This document shows positions 37,037 to 46,300 of a stretch of 64,000 nucleotides of DNA, piece by piece (the stretch's first letter is position 1; every line of letters begins with the position of its first letter). The notes under the pieces are model-generated. The model did not search any database, was not told where the DNA came from, and saw nothing but the letters and a program-made list of their open reading frames with translations. This DNA is from Chloroflexota bacterium. GTDB lineage: Bacteria; Chloroflexota; Anaerolineae; CG2-30-64-16. The translations under genes were made by a program, and so were the position numbers. Where the stretch lies: NCBI GenBank assembly GCA_026389845.1, contig JAPLHB010000131.1, positions 62,001-126,000 on the forward strand, written 5' to 3'.

Positions 37037-37755
37037 ACGTAGTCCGTCAGGTCTATCAGCACCCGGAGTTTTGTGGTCCTACCACGCTCGAGATGATGTT
37101 CTCGGCCTATGGCGTCCTGTTATCGCAGGACACGATCGCCGAGGAGATCGGGGTTCCTGAGATCATGCGATACCGCGGCACCGCCCTCTACCAGCTCTAT
37201 CAGGCGGCGCAACGGCTGCGGCCCGACTTCGTGCTGATGGCAAAATACGGCGCGACGGTGAGCGATCTCGACTTCCTGACCGGCCAGCTCGACCTGCCGG
37301 TCGCCGTCGAGTGGCAAGGCGTTTTCCTGGCCCCCGACGGCAAACGTTTCGAGGAAGGACACTACAGCGTGGTAGTGGGCCTCGACCGGCAGGCCGGCGA
37401 TCTTCTGATGCTGGATCCCGACCTGCGGGCTGCTTTCGGTGACGGCCGGGTATCCGTCGCCGAATTCGAGGCGCGGTGGTGGGATTGGAACACCGTGCTT
37501 CCGGACGGTAATCTGACGCAGCCGGAGATCATCTGGAACGATCGCCTGGCCTTCGTGTTGGCGTCGCCCGACCAGTTAGCGCAGGTGCAAAGCTGTGGCT
37601 TGCAGCCGGGAACGTTGTCGCTGATGTTGGCGCACAGTTGGCGCCGGCAGCCGCTCGAGATGGCCGCGAACAGCCTGCAGCTCGACCCCGGTCTGCTCGC
37701 ATCGCAAGCGCGTGTCCTCGAACCGCGGTCGGCGCTTTGGCAGAATCGGCCATGA
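37033..37755 (+). CDS. C39-like papain-fold cysteine peptidase, stand-alone
   Basis: A 240-residue protein with the C39-type layout: catalytic Cys in FCGPTTLEMMFSAYG (~14) and His in EEGHYSVVVG (~112) followed by LMLDPD (~125), the Cys-His-Asp pattern of the family. It lacks the ABC transporter parts of bacteriocin exporters and has no signal peptide, so it should be cytoplasmic. The TTG start overlaps the TGA of the previous gene with AGGAGG eight bases upstream. Coupled to the methyltransferase by ATGA. A leader-peptidase-like or amidase role beside the AsnB-like pair is conceivable but unproven. Confidence 0.7.
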   Translation: MNVVRQVYQHPEFCGPTTLEMMFSAYGVLLSQDTIAEEIGVPEIMRYRGTALYQLYQAAQRLRPDFVLMAKYGATVSDLDFLTGQLDLPVAVEWQGVFLAPDGKRFEEGHYSVVVGLDRQAGDLLMLDPDLRAAFGDGRVSVAEFEARWWDWNTVLPDGNLTQPEIIWNDRLAFVLASPDQLAQVQSCGLQPGTLSLMLAHSWRRQPLEMAANSLQLDPGLLASQARVLEPRSALWQNRP

Positions 37756-38732
37756 CTGTTACCATTCACGATACCGGCGCGACGCGCGTCGTCGAAATCG
37801 CCGGCGAGCAACACGGCTTCTACGGCATCGTCCAGCACAGCCGGTTCGAGACTCCCTACAGCCGGGAAACGCTCGCGGCGCTTCTGGCGGTCAAGGGCGA
37901 GATGTGGCTGCGGGACGAGATCGTCCGCGCCGAGGATCCGGCCTACGTGCAGGAGCCGCTGCGCTGTCAGTTCGCACGGTTCGGCTGGGAGATCGCAGGC
38001 CGGCGCGTGCTCGACTTCGGCTGCGGGTGCGGCGGCTCGACCCTGTGCCTGGCCCGGCTTGGCGCGGCGAGCGTGACCGGCGTGGAGCCGCGGCCCGAAT
38101 TCGTGGCGGCCGCCCGTCTGCGCGCGCGTGACAGCGGGCTGACCGGCCGGGTCGCCTTCGAGCATCTGCCCGACACCACCCGTCTGCCGTTCGACGACGG
38201 CAGCTTCGACGCCGTGGTAATGAACGCCGTGGTGGAGCACATCCCGCCGGCCGACCGGCCGGCGCATCTGGCTGAAGTGTGGCGCGCGATCGCGGCGGGC
38301 GGCCGGCTCTTCATCGGCGAGACGCCTAACCGGCTGTGGCCGCAGGATTATCACACGACCGGTCTGTGGGGTGTCCCTTACCTGCCGCTGGGCCTGGCTC
38401 GCCGCTACGCGATCGCCCGCGGCCGGGCGCCCGCCGGCGCCACGAGCGCCTGGCTGCTCAGCGAAGGCATCCGGGGCGGCAGCTATTGGGAGATCGCCCG
38501 CGCGTTGGGGCCGAACGCGGTTTGCCTCAACCGGGTGCAACGGGATGACGTGGCGCGCTTCTGGGCGCGGGCGCTGGCGAAACCAGGGCAGTCGGTCGGC
38601 CGCCTGACCCTCAAGAGCAGCCTTTACGCCGTCCATCGGCTGCTTGACCGCATCCTGCTGCGACCGCTCGGCATTCCGGCCGTAGCATTTTTGCCCGAGT
38701 TGAGCCTATGTTTTACAAAAGGTCAAAACTGA
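37752..38732 (+). CDS. Class I SAM-dependent methyltransferase
   Basis: A 326-residue methyltransferase. Motif I is VLDFGCGCGGST (~84-95), the acidic residue follows in VTGVEP (~108-113), and PFDDGSFDAVVMNAVVEHI (~145-163) is the usual Methyltransf_11 post-motif. A ~75-residue N-terminal extension and a ~130-residue C-terminal helical extension make it longer than simple family members. The ATG at 37752 overlaps the peptidase stop. Neighbours point to methylation of a polysaccharide intermediate. Confidence 0.8.
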   Translation: MTVTIHDTGATRVVEIAGEQHGFYGIVQHSRFETPYSRETLAALLAVKGEMWLRDEIVRAEDPAYVQEPLRCQFARFGWEIAGRRVLDFGCGCGGSTLCLARLGAASVTGVEPRPEFVAAARLRARDSGLTGRVAFEHLPDTTRLPFDDGSFDAVVMNAVVEHIPPADRPAHLAEVWRAIAAGGRLFIGETPNRLWPQDYHTTGLWGVPYLPLGLARRYAIARGRAPAGATSAWLLSEGIRGGSYWEIARALGPNAVCLNRVQRDDVARFWARALAKPGQSVGRLTLKSSLYAVHRLLDRILLRPLGIPAVAFLPELSLCFTKGQN

Positions 38733-38741
38733 AGGTGTACG

Positions 38742-39911
38742 ATGCAAACCAGCGATCTAACGCAATACCTGGCGATCTTCCGTAAACGTCTGTGGATGAT
38801 CCTCCTGCTCTTCGCCGTGACCATGACCGTGATCCTGGTGCAGGCGCTGACCGCCAAGCCCATCTACAGCGCGGCGGTGCGCCTCCAGATCATCCCCATG
38901 GAATCGGAGCAGGTGGCGCTGTATAGCCAGAGCAGCGGCGCTTCCACCACAGACCTGACCGCCTACCTGTTCATCCAGGAGGTGCGCGGCGGCACCACTG
39001 CCTGGCGTACCATCGGCCAATTGGGCTTGAAGACCGACGCCGAACAGCTGATCGGCCAACTGACCGCAACCCAGGACAAGGACTTCGTCACCGTGGTCGC
39101 GCAGGCCGAATCGCCTCAAGATGCCGCGGACATCGTCACGACGCAGGTGGATAACGCGCTGACGGCCTTTCGCGCCGACCGGGCGCGCCCGGCCGTCGTG
39201 ACCGGCGAGTTTATCGTCCAACAACTCACCGAATCCGAACAGACGTTGGCGGCCGCGCGCACCGAGTTGCAGCGGTTCAAGCTGAGTCACAGCCTGGATT
39301 CGCTGGAGCGCGAGATCGTTTCCTACCAGGACATCATCCGCAACCTGCGCCGGGACAAAGAAGGCGCCATCCTGACGGCCGTCCAGTTGGCCGCGCGCGT
39401 CCGCGGTCTGGGGGATGAAGCGACCCAGGCCGATGCGCTCGCGGCCGCGGCCAAGCCGGAGAGCGAAGCACAGACGGCCGCCACGCGCCGCGGCAACGAC
39501 CTGCGCGGTGCGATCGCGTCCCTGGCCGGCGATCTGAGCGGGCAGCAGGCGCTCCAGGCCGAATATGACCACGCCATCGCCCGGTGGGAAACCGACCTCA
39601 CGTCGTTGATCGGGCTGAACGAGGAATACACGCGCCTGGGCAACGCCGTCACCCAGGCGCAGAACACGCGCGACTTCCTGTTCAACAAGGCGCTGGAGGC
39701 CCGTCTGAAACAACAGCAGGCCACCAGCATCGGCTACTTGAAGCTGGTGGAGCCGGCCCGCCGGCCCGATCAGCCCTTGCCGCGCCGGACGCTGCAGATC
39801 GCGCTGGTAGGCGGCTTTTTGAGCCTGGTCGCCGGCACAGTCCTGGCGCTGATCTTCGAGTTCATCGCGTCGCTGACGGGCGCCAACCGGACGCGGTCGC
39901 GTCAGGCTTAA
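38742..39911 (+). CDS. Wzz-type polysaccharide chain-length regulator
   Basis: A 389-residue inner-membrane protein of the polysaccharide co-polymerase family. One helix lies near the N-terminus (RLWMILLLFAVTMTVILVQA, ~13-32) and one near the C-terminus (ALVGGFLSLVAGTVLALIFE, ~356-375). Between them is a largely helical external domain with a long coiled coil. No C-terminal tyrosine kinase domain is attached. A proline-rich segment (RRPDQPLPRR) precedes the last helix, as is usual. It controls polymer length together with the O-antigen-ligase-like protein downstream. Confidence 0.85.
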   Translation: MQTSDLTQYLAIFRKRLWMILLLFAVTMTVILVQALTAKPIYSAAVRLQIIPMESEQVALYSQSSGASTTDLTAYLFIQEVRGGTTAWRTIGQLGLKTDAEQLIGQLTATQDKDFVTVVAQAESPQDAADIVTTQVDNALTAFRADRARPAVVTGEFIVQQLTESEQTLAAARTELQRFKLSHSLDSLEREIVSYQDIIRNLRRDKEGAILTAVQLAARVRGLGDEATQADALAAAAKPESEAQTAATRRGNDLRGAIASLAGDLSGQQALQAEYDHAIARWETDLTSLIGLNEEYTRLGNAVTQAQNTRDFLFNKALEARLKQQQATSIGYLKLVEPARRPDQPLPRRTLQIALVGGFLSLVAGTVLALIFEFIASLTGANRTRSRQA

Positions 39912-39922
39912 CCGAACGTGCT

Positions 39923-41182
39923 ATGAAGATTCTCTACGTAGACCTGATTCCCGGCTGGGGCGGCTCGCTGGTCAGTCTGGAACGCCTTCTGCCCCGGCTC
40001 GATCGGCCGGCGTTCGAGGCGACCATCCTGATGGCCGACTGTAACCCCAGCCGCGCCCGGTTCGAGGCGCACGGCATCCCCGTGCTCACCGTCCCCACCT
40101 TCGTCGTGGAGGCGGCCCGCAGCAGCCCGCTGGTCCGTTACGTCAAAGGGACGCCGGCCGGCCGGCAACTGCGCACCGGGTGGCTCTGGGCCTCGGCGCG
40201 GGGGGTGCGGGATACGCTCACGCGCACCCTGCCGTTGACGTGGCGGCTCTACCGCGCCCTGCGGACAGCCCGGCCCGACCTGGTGCACGTCAACGATGCG
40301 ATCTTCGGCAACCGGCCGGCCATCGCGGCCGCCTGGCTGGCAAGAGTTCCGGCAATCTGCCATGTCCGTTCGCTGGGCCGGTTAGGTCTCTGGGACCGAC
40401 TGTGGGCGAAGACGTTAGCCGGCCTGGTGTTCATTTCCCGCTGCGTCGCCGGGGATGTGGCTGCCCAAGGGGTCACGGCCCCTCACAGCCGGGTGGTCTA
40501 CGATGGGCTGGACATGACGGCCTTTGCCAGCTTGCCCGACCGGGCAACGGCGCGGCGGGCGCTGGGGTTGCCCCTCGCTGCGCCGGTCGTGCTGGTCCTG
40601 GGCCGGTTGGTGCCATGGAAAGGGCAGGATTTGTTCTTGCGGGCCATGCGTCACGTGACCGATGTCATGCCCCAGGCCGTGGGGGTGATCGCGGGCGAGC
40701 CGGAGAGCTACTGCCTGGAGTTCGAGCCGGCATTGCGCGCACTGGCGGCCGAGCTAGGCCTGGCAGAGTCGGTGCGCTTCGCCGGCTTCGTGCGCGACCC
40801 GCGGACCCTGCTGGCCGCCGCCGATCTGCTGGCCCACACCTCCATTTCAGCCGAGCCGTTCGGGCTGGTGATGCTGGAAGCGATGGCGGCCGGCCGGCCC
40901 GTCGTCACCCCTGCGGAAGGAGGCGGTCCGGAGATCGTCGCCGATGGGGTGACGGGCTATCTCTACCGGCCGTGCGATGCCGCGGCCCTGGCCGACGCGA
41001 TCCTGAAGGTGCTGGCCGATCCCGTCGCCGGTCGCATGGGCGCGGCCGGCCAGGCCCGCGTCGCCGAGATGTTCACCCTGGAGCAATTCGTGGCGGACAT
41101 GATGCAGTTTTATCGGGAGATTGCCGGGAGGGGCGGGGCGACCCCGCCCCTCCCGGCGCTTCCGAAAGCGCCTGGCACTTGA
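39923..41182 (+). CDS. Glycosyltransferase family 4
   Basis: A 419-residue GT-B enzyme. The N-terminus (MKILYVDLIPGWGGS) and the C-terminal EPFGLVMLEAMAAGRPVVTP (~312-331) are the GT4 hallmarks, the latter binding the nucleotide-sugar phosphate. The ATG at 39923 is chosen because the open frame upstream runs through the Wzz gene. The last ~18 residues (GRGGATPPLPALPKAPGT) are translated C and A palindromes and replace the natural C-terminus. The next gene starts one base after its stop. Confidence 0.85.
   Translation: MKILYVDLIPGWGGSLVSLERLLPRLDRPAFEATILMADCNPSRARFEAHGIPVLTVPTFVVEAARSSPLVRYVKGTPAGRQLRTGWLWASARGVRDTLTRTLPLTWRLYRALRTARPDLVHVNDAIFGNRPAIAAAWLARVPAICHVRSLGRLGLWDRLWAKTLAGLVFISRCVAGDVAAQGVTAPHSRVVYDGLDMTAFASLPDRATARRALGLPLAAPVVLVLGRLVPWKGQDLFLRAMRHVTDVMPQAVGVIAGEPESYCLEFEPALRALAAELGLAESVRFAGFVRDPRTLLAAADLLAHTSISAEPFGLVMLEAMAAGRPVVTPAEGGGPEIVADGVTGYLYRPCDAAALADAILKVLADPVAGRMGAAGQARVAEMFTLEQFVADMMQFYREIAGRGGATPPLPALPKAPGT
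41128..41180. repeat. Adjacent palindromic elements C and A forming the C-terminus of a glycosyltransferase
   Basis: GAGGGGCGGGG/CCCCGCCCCTC (element C) followed directly by GGCGCTTCCGAAAGCGCC (variant of element A). They end just before the stop. Confidence 0.8.
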
Positions 41183-41183
41183 T

Positions 41184-42635
41184 ATGAACGACCCGGCTTT
41201 GGAACGTCTCCAGTTCTGGCGAATCGCGTTGACCCTCCTGGCAGTGGCGGCCGTGATGGGCAGCGGCGTGCTGCTGGGCCGCGTCCTATTTACCCCGCAG
41301 TGGACGCAGGCGGTGACGCTCATCGGGCTGGGCGCCGCGCTCCTGGTGCTGCTCCTCGAACCGGCCGCCGGCCTGTTGCTCTGGATTCTGCTCGTGCCCT
41401 ACGCCCGCTATATTTACCTGCGCGTGGATATGGGCGGCGGCATCCCCGACCTGGATCTCACCCGGTTGGCGACCATGCTCCTGGCGACGCTGTTCATCCT
41501 GCAGGCGACGGTGCGGCCGCGCGTCGGCGCGGCGCCGTTGCGCCGGCTGGCGCGGCCAGGCTGGACCGAGCTGGCGATGATCGCCTACATCGCGGCCATG
41601 GGGATTTCCGCTGCCCCGTCGCGCCTGAGTCTCCTCGTCAGCCTCCCGGCCCAGTTCGACCTCCTCATGATTCCGCTGCTCGTGTACTATTTCGCCCGCA
41701 ACCTGCTGCGGAGCGAGCGAGCGCTGATGGCGACCGTCGGCGTTGTCGCGATAAGCTGCGTGCTGTTGGGGGTGATCACCGTGCGCGAGCAGTGGACCGG
41801 CCTCACCTTCTTCTCGCCGACGGAGTTCACGGAGATCTACGAACTACACAGCCGCAAGGTGATGAGCCTGTTCGGCAGCCCTCTCACCATCGCGACGGCG
41901 CTGGCCGTGTCACTTCCGTTGCTGCTCTACGGCGTGCGGCAGGCTACAACGCTCAACCGGCGCGCCCTGCTCGGCCTTGCGGTCATCATAGCGCTGGCCG
42001 GGCTCGTCTTCGCATACGTCCGCACCGGCTGGTTGGCCGCCATTCTGGGTTTTGTGGTGGTCATCACCTTCGGTCCAGGGCTGCGCCGCGCCGTCTTACC
42101 CGTTCTGCTGGTCCTCGTCCTGGTCGCCGTGGTGTTCTCCGCAGTGGGAATCATCAGCCCCGACGTCCTACAAGAACGGCTGACCTCGGAAGAACCGGTC
42201 ACGTATCGTCTGCAAGCCTGGAGCATCGCCTGGCGCATTTTCCAGTCATCTCCGATCCTGGGAGTTGGCTACGGTGAATACGGCCAGCGGGCGCTGACCG
42301 AGTTTGGTTTTGATCCGCACGCCGCACAGGGCCACGTTGACGCCGCGCCCCCGGTACACAACACCTACCTGGACACCATGGTCTCGGGGGGGCTGGTGGC
42401 GATTCTTCCCTTCCTGGGTATCTTTCTGAGCATTGCCCAGCGCGGGCGCGCCTTCTGGAAGCGGGGCCGCAACCGCGATCTGGTGGCGACGTTGTGGGCA
42501 ACCCTGGTCGGTTATCTCGCGCTGATTGGGTCATACGACGTAGCGAATTCGCAGTTCGGCAACATGTTGTTCTTTCTGATCATCGGCGCGCTTTTGGGCC
42601 GCCTGGAAGACGCGAGTGGGGAGGTGCTGACGTGA
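41184..42635 (+). CDS. O-antigen ligase/polymerase-like membrane protein (Wzy_C family)
   Basis: A 483-residue polytopic protein with about twelve predicted helices and a large loop late in the chain that contains the family block LGVGYGEYG (~358) and PPVHNTYLDTMVSGG (~388-402), where the HN-x-Y-L motif is characteristic. Such proteins ligate or polymerise lipid-linked glycans on the outer face of the membrane. The start at 41184 is two bases after the previous stop codon. Its stop overlaps the GTG of the next glycosyltransferase. Together with the flippase and the Wzz-like protein it completes a Wzx/Wzy-type set. Confidence 0.85.
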   Translation: MNDPALERLQFWRIALTLLAVAAVMGSGVLLGRVLFTPQWTQAVTLIGLGAALLVLLLEPAAGLLLWILLVPYARYIYLRVDMGGGIPDLDLTRLATMLLATLFILQATVRPRVGAAPLRRLARPGWTELAMIAYIAAMGISAAPSRLSLLVSLPAQFDLLMIPLLVYYFARNLLRSERALMATVGVVAISCVLLGVITVREQWTGLTFFSPTEFTEIYELHSRKVMSLFGSPLTIATALAVSLPLLLYGVRQATTLNRRALLGLAVIIALAGLVFAYVRTGWLAAILGFVVVITFGPGLRRAVLPVLLVLVLVAVVFSAVGIISPDVLQERLTSEEPVTYRLQAWSIAWRIFQSSPILGVGYGEYGQRALTEFGFDPHAAQGHVDAAPPVHNTYLDTMVSGGLVAILPFLGIFLSIAQRGRAFWKRGRNRDLVATLWATLVGYLALIGSYDVANSQFGNMLFFLIIGALLGRLEDASGEVLT

Positions 42636-43813
42636 GGGTCGCGCTGTTGGGACCGTTTCCCGACGATGTGAGAGGCGGACTGGCGGGTGGGGTGGACAGG
42701 GTTGTGCTGGCGCTGGCCGATGGGCTGGCGGCCCGGCCCGACGTGGAGTTGCACGTCGTCACGGCCGTGCCGGGGCTGGCCGCGGGACAAACGGTATTGT
42801 GCACTGGTTTCACCCTCCACCGGGTGCCTCACCGCCGCGGGGATCGGCTGCTCTTCCATCAGCCGCTCGCGTGGCCGATCCGGCGCAAGCTGGACGCCAT
42901 TGCACCCGACGTCGTACACGCCCAGATGATCGGCCCGCACGCCGACGCTGCGCTCCAGTCGGGCCGGCCGGCGGTGATCAGCCTGCACGGCGTAGTGTTC
43001 CGCGAAGCCGCCCTGGCGTTGGCGCATAGCTCGCTGGCTGATCGGGCGCGCTGGCTCCTGGATGCCTGGTACGAGCGTTGGATCATCCGCCGCGCGACCG
43101 ATCTCATCGCCACCAGCCCATACGTGATACCGGAATACCGGGCCTTCACCCGCGCCCGCTTCCATGAGATTGACAACCCCATCCCGGACTTCTTCTTCGA
43201 GGTCTCCGGCCGCGACCGCGTGGCGCACGCACGGCCGCCCACGCTGCTGTGCGTGGCGCGGGTGATCCCGCGCAAAGACATCCTGACGTTGATCGAAGTC
43301 TTCGGCCGGGTGGCCGCGGCCCTGCCGGGGGCCGTGCTCGAGATCGCAGGTCAGACCGACGCGGACCCGGCGTATACAGCCGCCTGCATTGAGGCTGTGC
43401 AGCGCCTGGCCACAGGGTCAGACTCCGTGCGCTTCTTGGGCAACATCGGCGGGCAGGCGTTGGCCGAGTGCTACGCCCGCGCCGACGTGGTCCTATTGAC
43501 CAGCCGCCAGGAGACCGCCCCCCTCGTCGTCTCCGAAGCCATGGCGGCCGGCCGGCCGTTGGTCGCGACCCGCGCCGGCGGCGTGCCGCTCATGGTGCGG
43601 GACGGAGTGACCGGTTTCCTGACTGAGCCGGGTGACGTGGCCGGGCTGACCCAGGCCACGCTCGCCCTGTTGACCCAACCCGACCGCTGTCGCGCCTTCG
43701 GCCAGGCCGGGCGCGTCGCGGCCGAACAACGCTTCCGCCTGGCGACCATCGTGGATCGCACGATGGCGCTCTACGCCGACATGATCGCGCGGGCCGCGGA
43801 TGGAAGTGGATAA
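42632..43813 (+). CDS. Glycosyltransferase family 4
   Basis: A 393-residue GT-B enzyme starting at GTG 42632, which overlaps the ligase stop. N-terminal VRVALLGPFPDD and C-terminal ETAPLVVSEAMAAGRPLVAT (EX7E-type motif, ~291-310) identify GT4. The cytoplasmic N-domain contains HAQMIGPHADA, often seen in alpha-hexosyltransferases. The end of the gene is followed by a degenerate repeat (43888-43990), and the next gene is not coupled, so transcription may be interrupted here. Confidence 0.85.
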   Translation: MRVALLGPFPDDVRGGLAGGVDRVVLALADGLAARPDVELHVVTAVPGLAAGQTVLCTGFTLHRVPHRRGDRLLFHQPLAWPIRRKLDAIAPDVVHAQMIGPHADAALQSGRPAVISLHGVVFREAALALAHSSLADRARWLLDAWYERWIIRRATDLIATSPYVIPEYRAFTRARFHEIDNPIPDFFFEVSGRDRVAHARPPTLLCVARVIPRKDILTLIEVFGRVAAALPGAVLEIAGQTDADPAYTAACIEAVQRLATGSDSVRFLGNIGGQALAECYARADVVLLTSRQETAPLVVSEAMAAGRPLVATRAGGVPLMVRDGVTGFLTEPGDVAGLTQATLALLTQPDRCRAFGQAGRVAAEQRFRLATIVDRTMALYADMIARAADGSG

Positions 43814-43887
43814 GCGGATGAGCAGATCATCCGTGCCCGGTCGTCTATCGTTCATCACTTACAGGCGTTACGCAGTCACCCAAGCGC

Positions 43888-43990
43888 AGGCATGCTGAGC
43901 GGAGGCTGGCGGGGTTTGCCAGGCGTAGTCAAAGCACGCCGGAGCGCCACACGCCAGACTGCGCAACTCCTGTCACTCAAAGGCGATGCT
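43888..43990. repeat. Degenerate family F-like repeat
   Basis: Starts CATGCTGAGCGGAGG and ends CCTGTCACTCAAAGG; an inner GGCGTAGTC/GCGCCACACGCC region is only partly inverted. It fills most of the 182-base gap between two glycosyltransferase genes. Confidence 0.4.
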
Positions 43991-43995
43991 AACCC

Positions 43996-45135
43996 GTGAC
44001 TGAATCGTTGCGTGTGGCGCTGATTACCCACTATCCTCAAGACCCCACCCGGATCGTCGGCGGCATCCAGGCGGTATCGTTTCGGATAGTCGAAGAGCTG
44101 CGCAAGATATCGGGCCTCGAAATTCACGTGATCCATTGCCACAGCGATGTGCTCGTCAGCCGCACGGTGGCGCAGGGCAACGTCACGCTGCACTTCCTGG
44201 CCCAAACGCGGCGGCGCCTCATCCCGAACATGGCGACCAAGATCGGCCCGATCGCCGCGTTGCTGCGCAGCCTGGCCCCCGACGTGGTCCACGCGCACGA
44301 ACACAACCTGGCTCTGGCCGCAATTCGCGCCGGTTATGCGCCCATCTGGACCATCCACGGCGTGCTGGCCGCGGAGCGGACGCAGTATCGGGGGCTGTTC
44401 AACCGGCTGAACTTCGCCCTGGCGCAGTACTACGACCGGCGGGCGTTGGGCCAGGTGCGATCCGTGACCACGGTCAGCCGTTACGTGGTGGAGGCGTACC
44501 GCGGCCGCGCGGCGGTCGAGACGTGGCGGGTGATCGAGAACCCCGCGCCGTCGGCCTGCTTCGAGCTGCCGCGCCGGCCCGTCGCCGGCCGGGTGCTGAT
44601 GCCCGCGGCGGTCATCCCGCTCAAGGATCCGTTGACCCTGGTGGCGGCGGCCGGCCAGGCGCGCGGGCAGATTCCTGGTCTCGAAGTTCACATCGCCGGC
44701 CCCCTTGCCGATGCGGGCTATGTCACCGAGGTCCGGGCCGAGATCGGCCGCCTGGGGCTGGCCGGGTGCGTGCGGCTGATGGGCAACCTGGACGTGGCCG
44801 CGCTCGGTCGTGAGTACAGCGAAGCGGCCGTGGTCGCCTTGCCCAGCCGGCAGGAGGTGACGCCGATGGCGGTGGTCGAAGCCATGGCGGCCGGCGTGCC
44901 CGTGGTCGCGTCGGCAGTGGGCGGCGTGCCCTACGTCGTCGCAGATGGCGTCACCGGGCGCACTGTGCCCCCTGCCGACCCGACCACTCTGGCCGGCGCG
45001 CTGATCGAGCTTCTGACCCGGCCCGACGCAGCCCGACGCATGGGTCAGGCGGCACAGGCCGTCGCGCAGATGCGCTTCCGGCCCGAGGTTATCGCAGAAC
45101 AATACCTGGCGTTATACCAGGAACAGCTGAGATGA
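43996..45135 (+). CDS. Glycosyltransferase family 4
   Basis: A 379-residue GT-B enzyme with GTG start at 43996. It has IVGGIQAVSFRIVEEL (~16-31, donor-side glycine loop region), DVVHAHEHNLAL (~95-106) and the C-terminal QEVTPMAVVEAMAAGVPVVA block (~285-304). The pattern matches GT4 enzymes of exopolysaccharide clusters. The stop overlaps the next ATG. Confidence 0.85.
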   Translation: MTESLRVALITHYPQDPTRIVGGIQAVSFRIVEELRKISGLEIHVIHCHSDVLVSRTVAQGNVTLHFLAQTRRRLIPNMATKIGPIAALLRSLAPDVVHAHEHNLALAAIRAGYAPIWTIHGVLAAERTQYRGLFNRLNFALAQYYDRRALGQVRSVTTVSRYVVEAYRGRAAVETWRVIENPAPSACFELPRRPVAGRVLMPAAVIPLKDPLTLVAAAGQARGQIPGLEVHIAGPLADAGYVTEVRAEIGRLGLAGCVRLMGNLDVAALGREYSEAAVVALPSRQEVTPMAVVEAMAAGVPVVASAVGGVPYVVADGVTGRTVPPADPTTLAGALIELLTRPDAARRMGQAAQAVAQMRFRPEVIAEQYLALYQEQLR

Positions 45136-46103
45136 GCGAGGAAAGCAAACTTCCCCCTGGCGCGTTCCGGCCGCGCGTGTTGGTGTTGACCAACATGTAC
45201 CCGACCCCCGACCGGCCGATCCACGGCACCTTTGTGGCCGAACAGGTCGAATCGCTGCGCCGGTGTGGGCTTCAGGTGGACGTCTTGTTCGTGGATGGCC
45301 CGGCCAGCCGGCTGAACTATCTGCGCGGCGTGCGCGACTTGCATCGGAAACTGCGGGAGGCGTCATACGACCTGATCCATGCCCATTACGTCTTCAGCGG
45401 TATCATCGCCCTGACGCAACGCCGGCTGCCGATTGTGCTCACCCAACACGGCATCGAGGCGCAGATGGGCTGGACCGCGCCGCTCTGCCGGTTGACCAGC
45501 CGGCTGGCCGATGCCACGATCGTTACGTCGCCGGCCGTGGCCGCGGCGATCGGCCTACCCGCCGTGGCAATCATCCCTTGCGGCGTGGACACGGAGTTGT
45601 TCCGACCCAGCGCACGAGCCGAAGCGCGTGACACCCTCGGCCTGCCGGCCGACGCGCCCCTGACGCTCTTCGTGGGCGCACCCCGGCCCGAAAAACGCCT
45701 GCCTCTGATCCGCGAGGCGATGGCCCGGCTGCAGGTCAGTCTTCCCGCAGCCAGGCTGGTGACGGCGCACACCGAGCCGCGCGAACGCATCCCGCTCTAC
45801 ATGAACGCCTGCGACGTGCTGGTGCTGGCCTCCATCGCCGAAGGGGCGCCGATGGTCGTCCGCGAGGCGATGGCGTGCAACCTGCCCGTGGTCTCCACCG
45901 ATGTCGGGGACGTACGGGCACTGTTCGAGGGACTGTCCGGCCATTTCATCGCCGCGGCAACGCCCGATGGCCTGGCAGAGCAGATCAGACGGGCTTTGGC
46001 CTTCGGGCAGCGCACCGGGGGGCGCAGCCGGATCCTGCCGTGGGCCTTGGATAGCGTGGCGCGGCAGATCATTGAGATCTACCGGCAAGTGCTGAGCCGC
46101 TGA
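45132..46103 (+). CDS. Glycosyltransferase family 4, short
   Basis: A 323-residue GT-B enzyme. It begins with RVLVLTNMYPTPDRPIHGTF (~15-34), a frequent GT4 opening that shapes the acceptor side, and ends with SIAEGAPMVVREAMACNLPV (~235-254), in which the EX7E pattern is kept. It is 50-80 residues shorter than its neighbours, mostly in the N-terminal domain, but no motif seems missing. An F repeat follows it. Confidence 0.8.
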   Translation: MSEESKLPPGAFRPRVLVLTNMYPTPDRPIHGTFVAEQVESLRRCGLQVDVLFVDGPASRLNYLRGVRDLHRKLREASYDLIHAHYVFSGIIALTQRRLPIVLTQHGIEAQMGWTAPLCRLTSRLADATIVTSPAVAAAIGLPAVAIIPCGVDTELFRPSARAEARDTLGLPADAPLTLFVGAPRPEKRLPLIREAMARLQVSLPAARLVTAHTEPRERIPLYMNACDVLVLASIAEGAPMVVREAMACNLPVVSTDVGDVRALFEGLSGHFIAAATPDGLAEQIRRALAFGQRTGGRSRILPWALDSVARQIIEIYRQVLSR

Positions 46104-46123
46104 CGCAGGAATTCCCAAAGTGG

Positions 46124-46260
46124 GGTCACCCTGAGCGAGTTAGTTCCGTGAAGTTCGTTGCGGCGAGAATCCAGCGAAGGGTCTCGCGTGCTGCAACGAG
46201 ACTCTTCGCTGGGGTCACGCCGTAATGCACTGCCCATCGTCAACCCGCTCAGAGTGACAG
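46124..46260. repeat. ~135-bp inverted repeat, family F, copy 4
   Basis: Left end GTCACCCTGAGCGAG, right end CCCGCTCAGAGTGACA, with inner CCAGCGAAGG/CTTCGCTGG pairing. Intergenic between two glycosyltransferases. Confidence 0.85.
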
Positions 46261-46300
46261 ATGCCGTTGTGAAGTTGCTGAGCAGGAAAGTGACCTTCCA

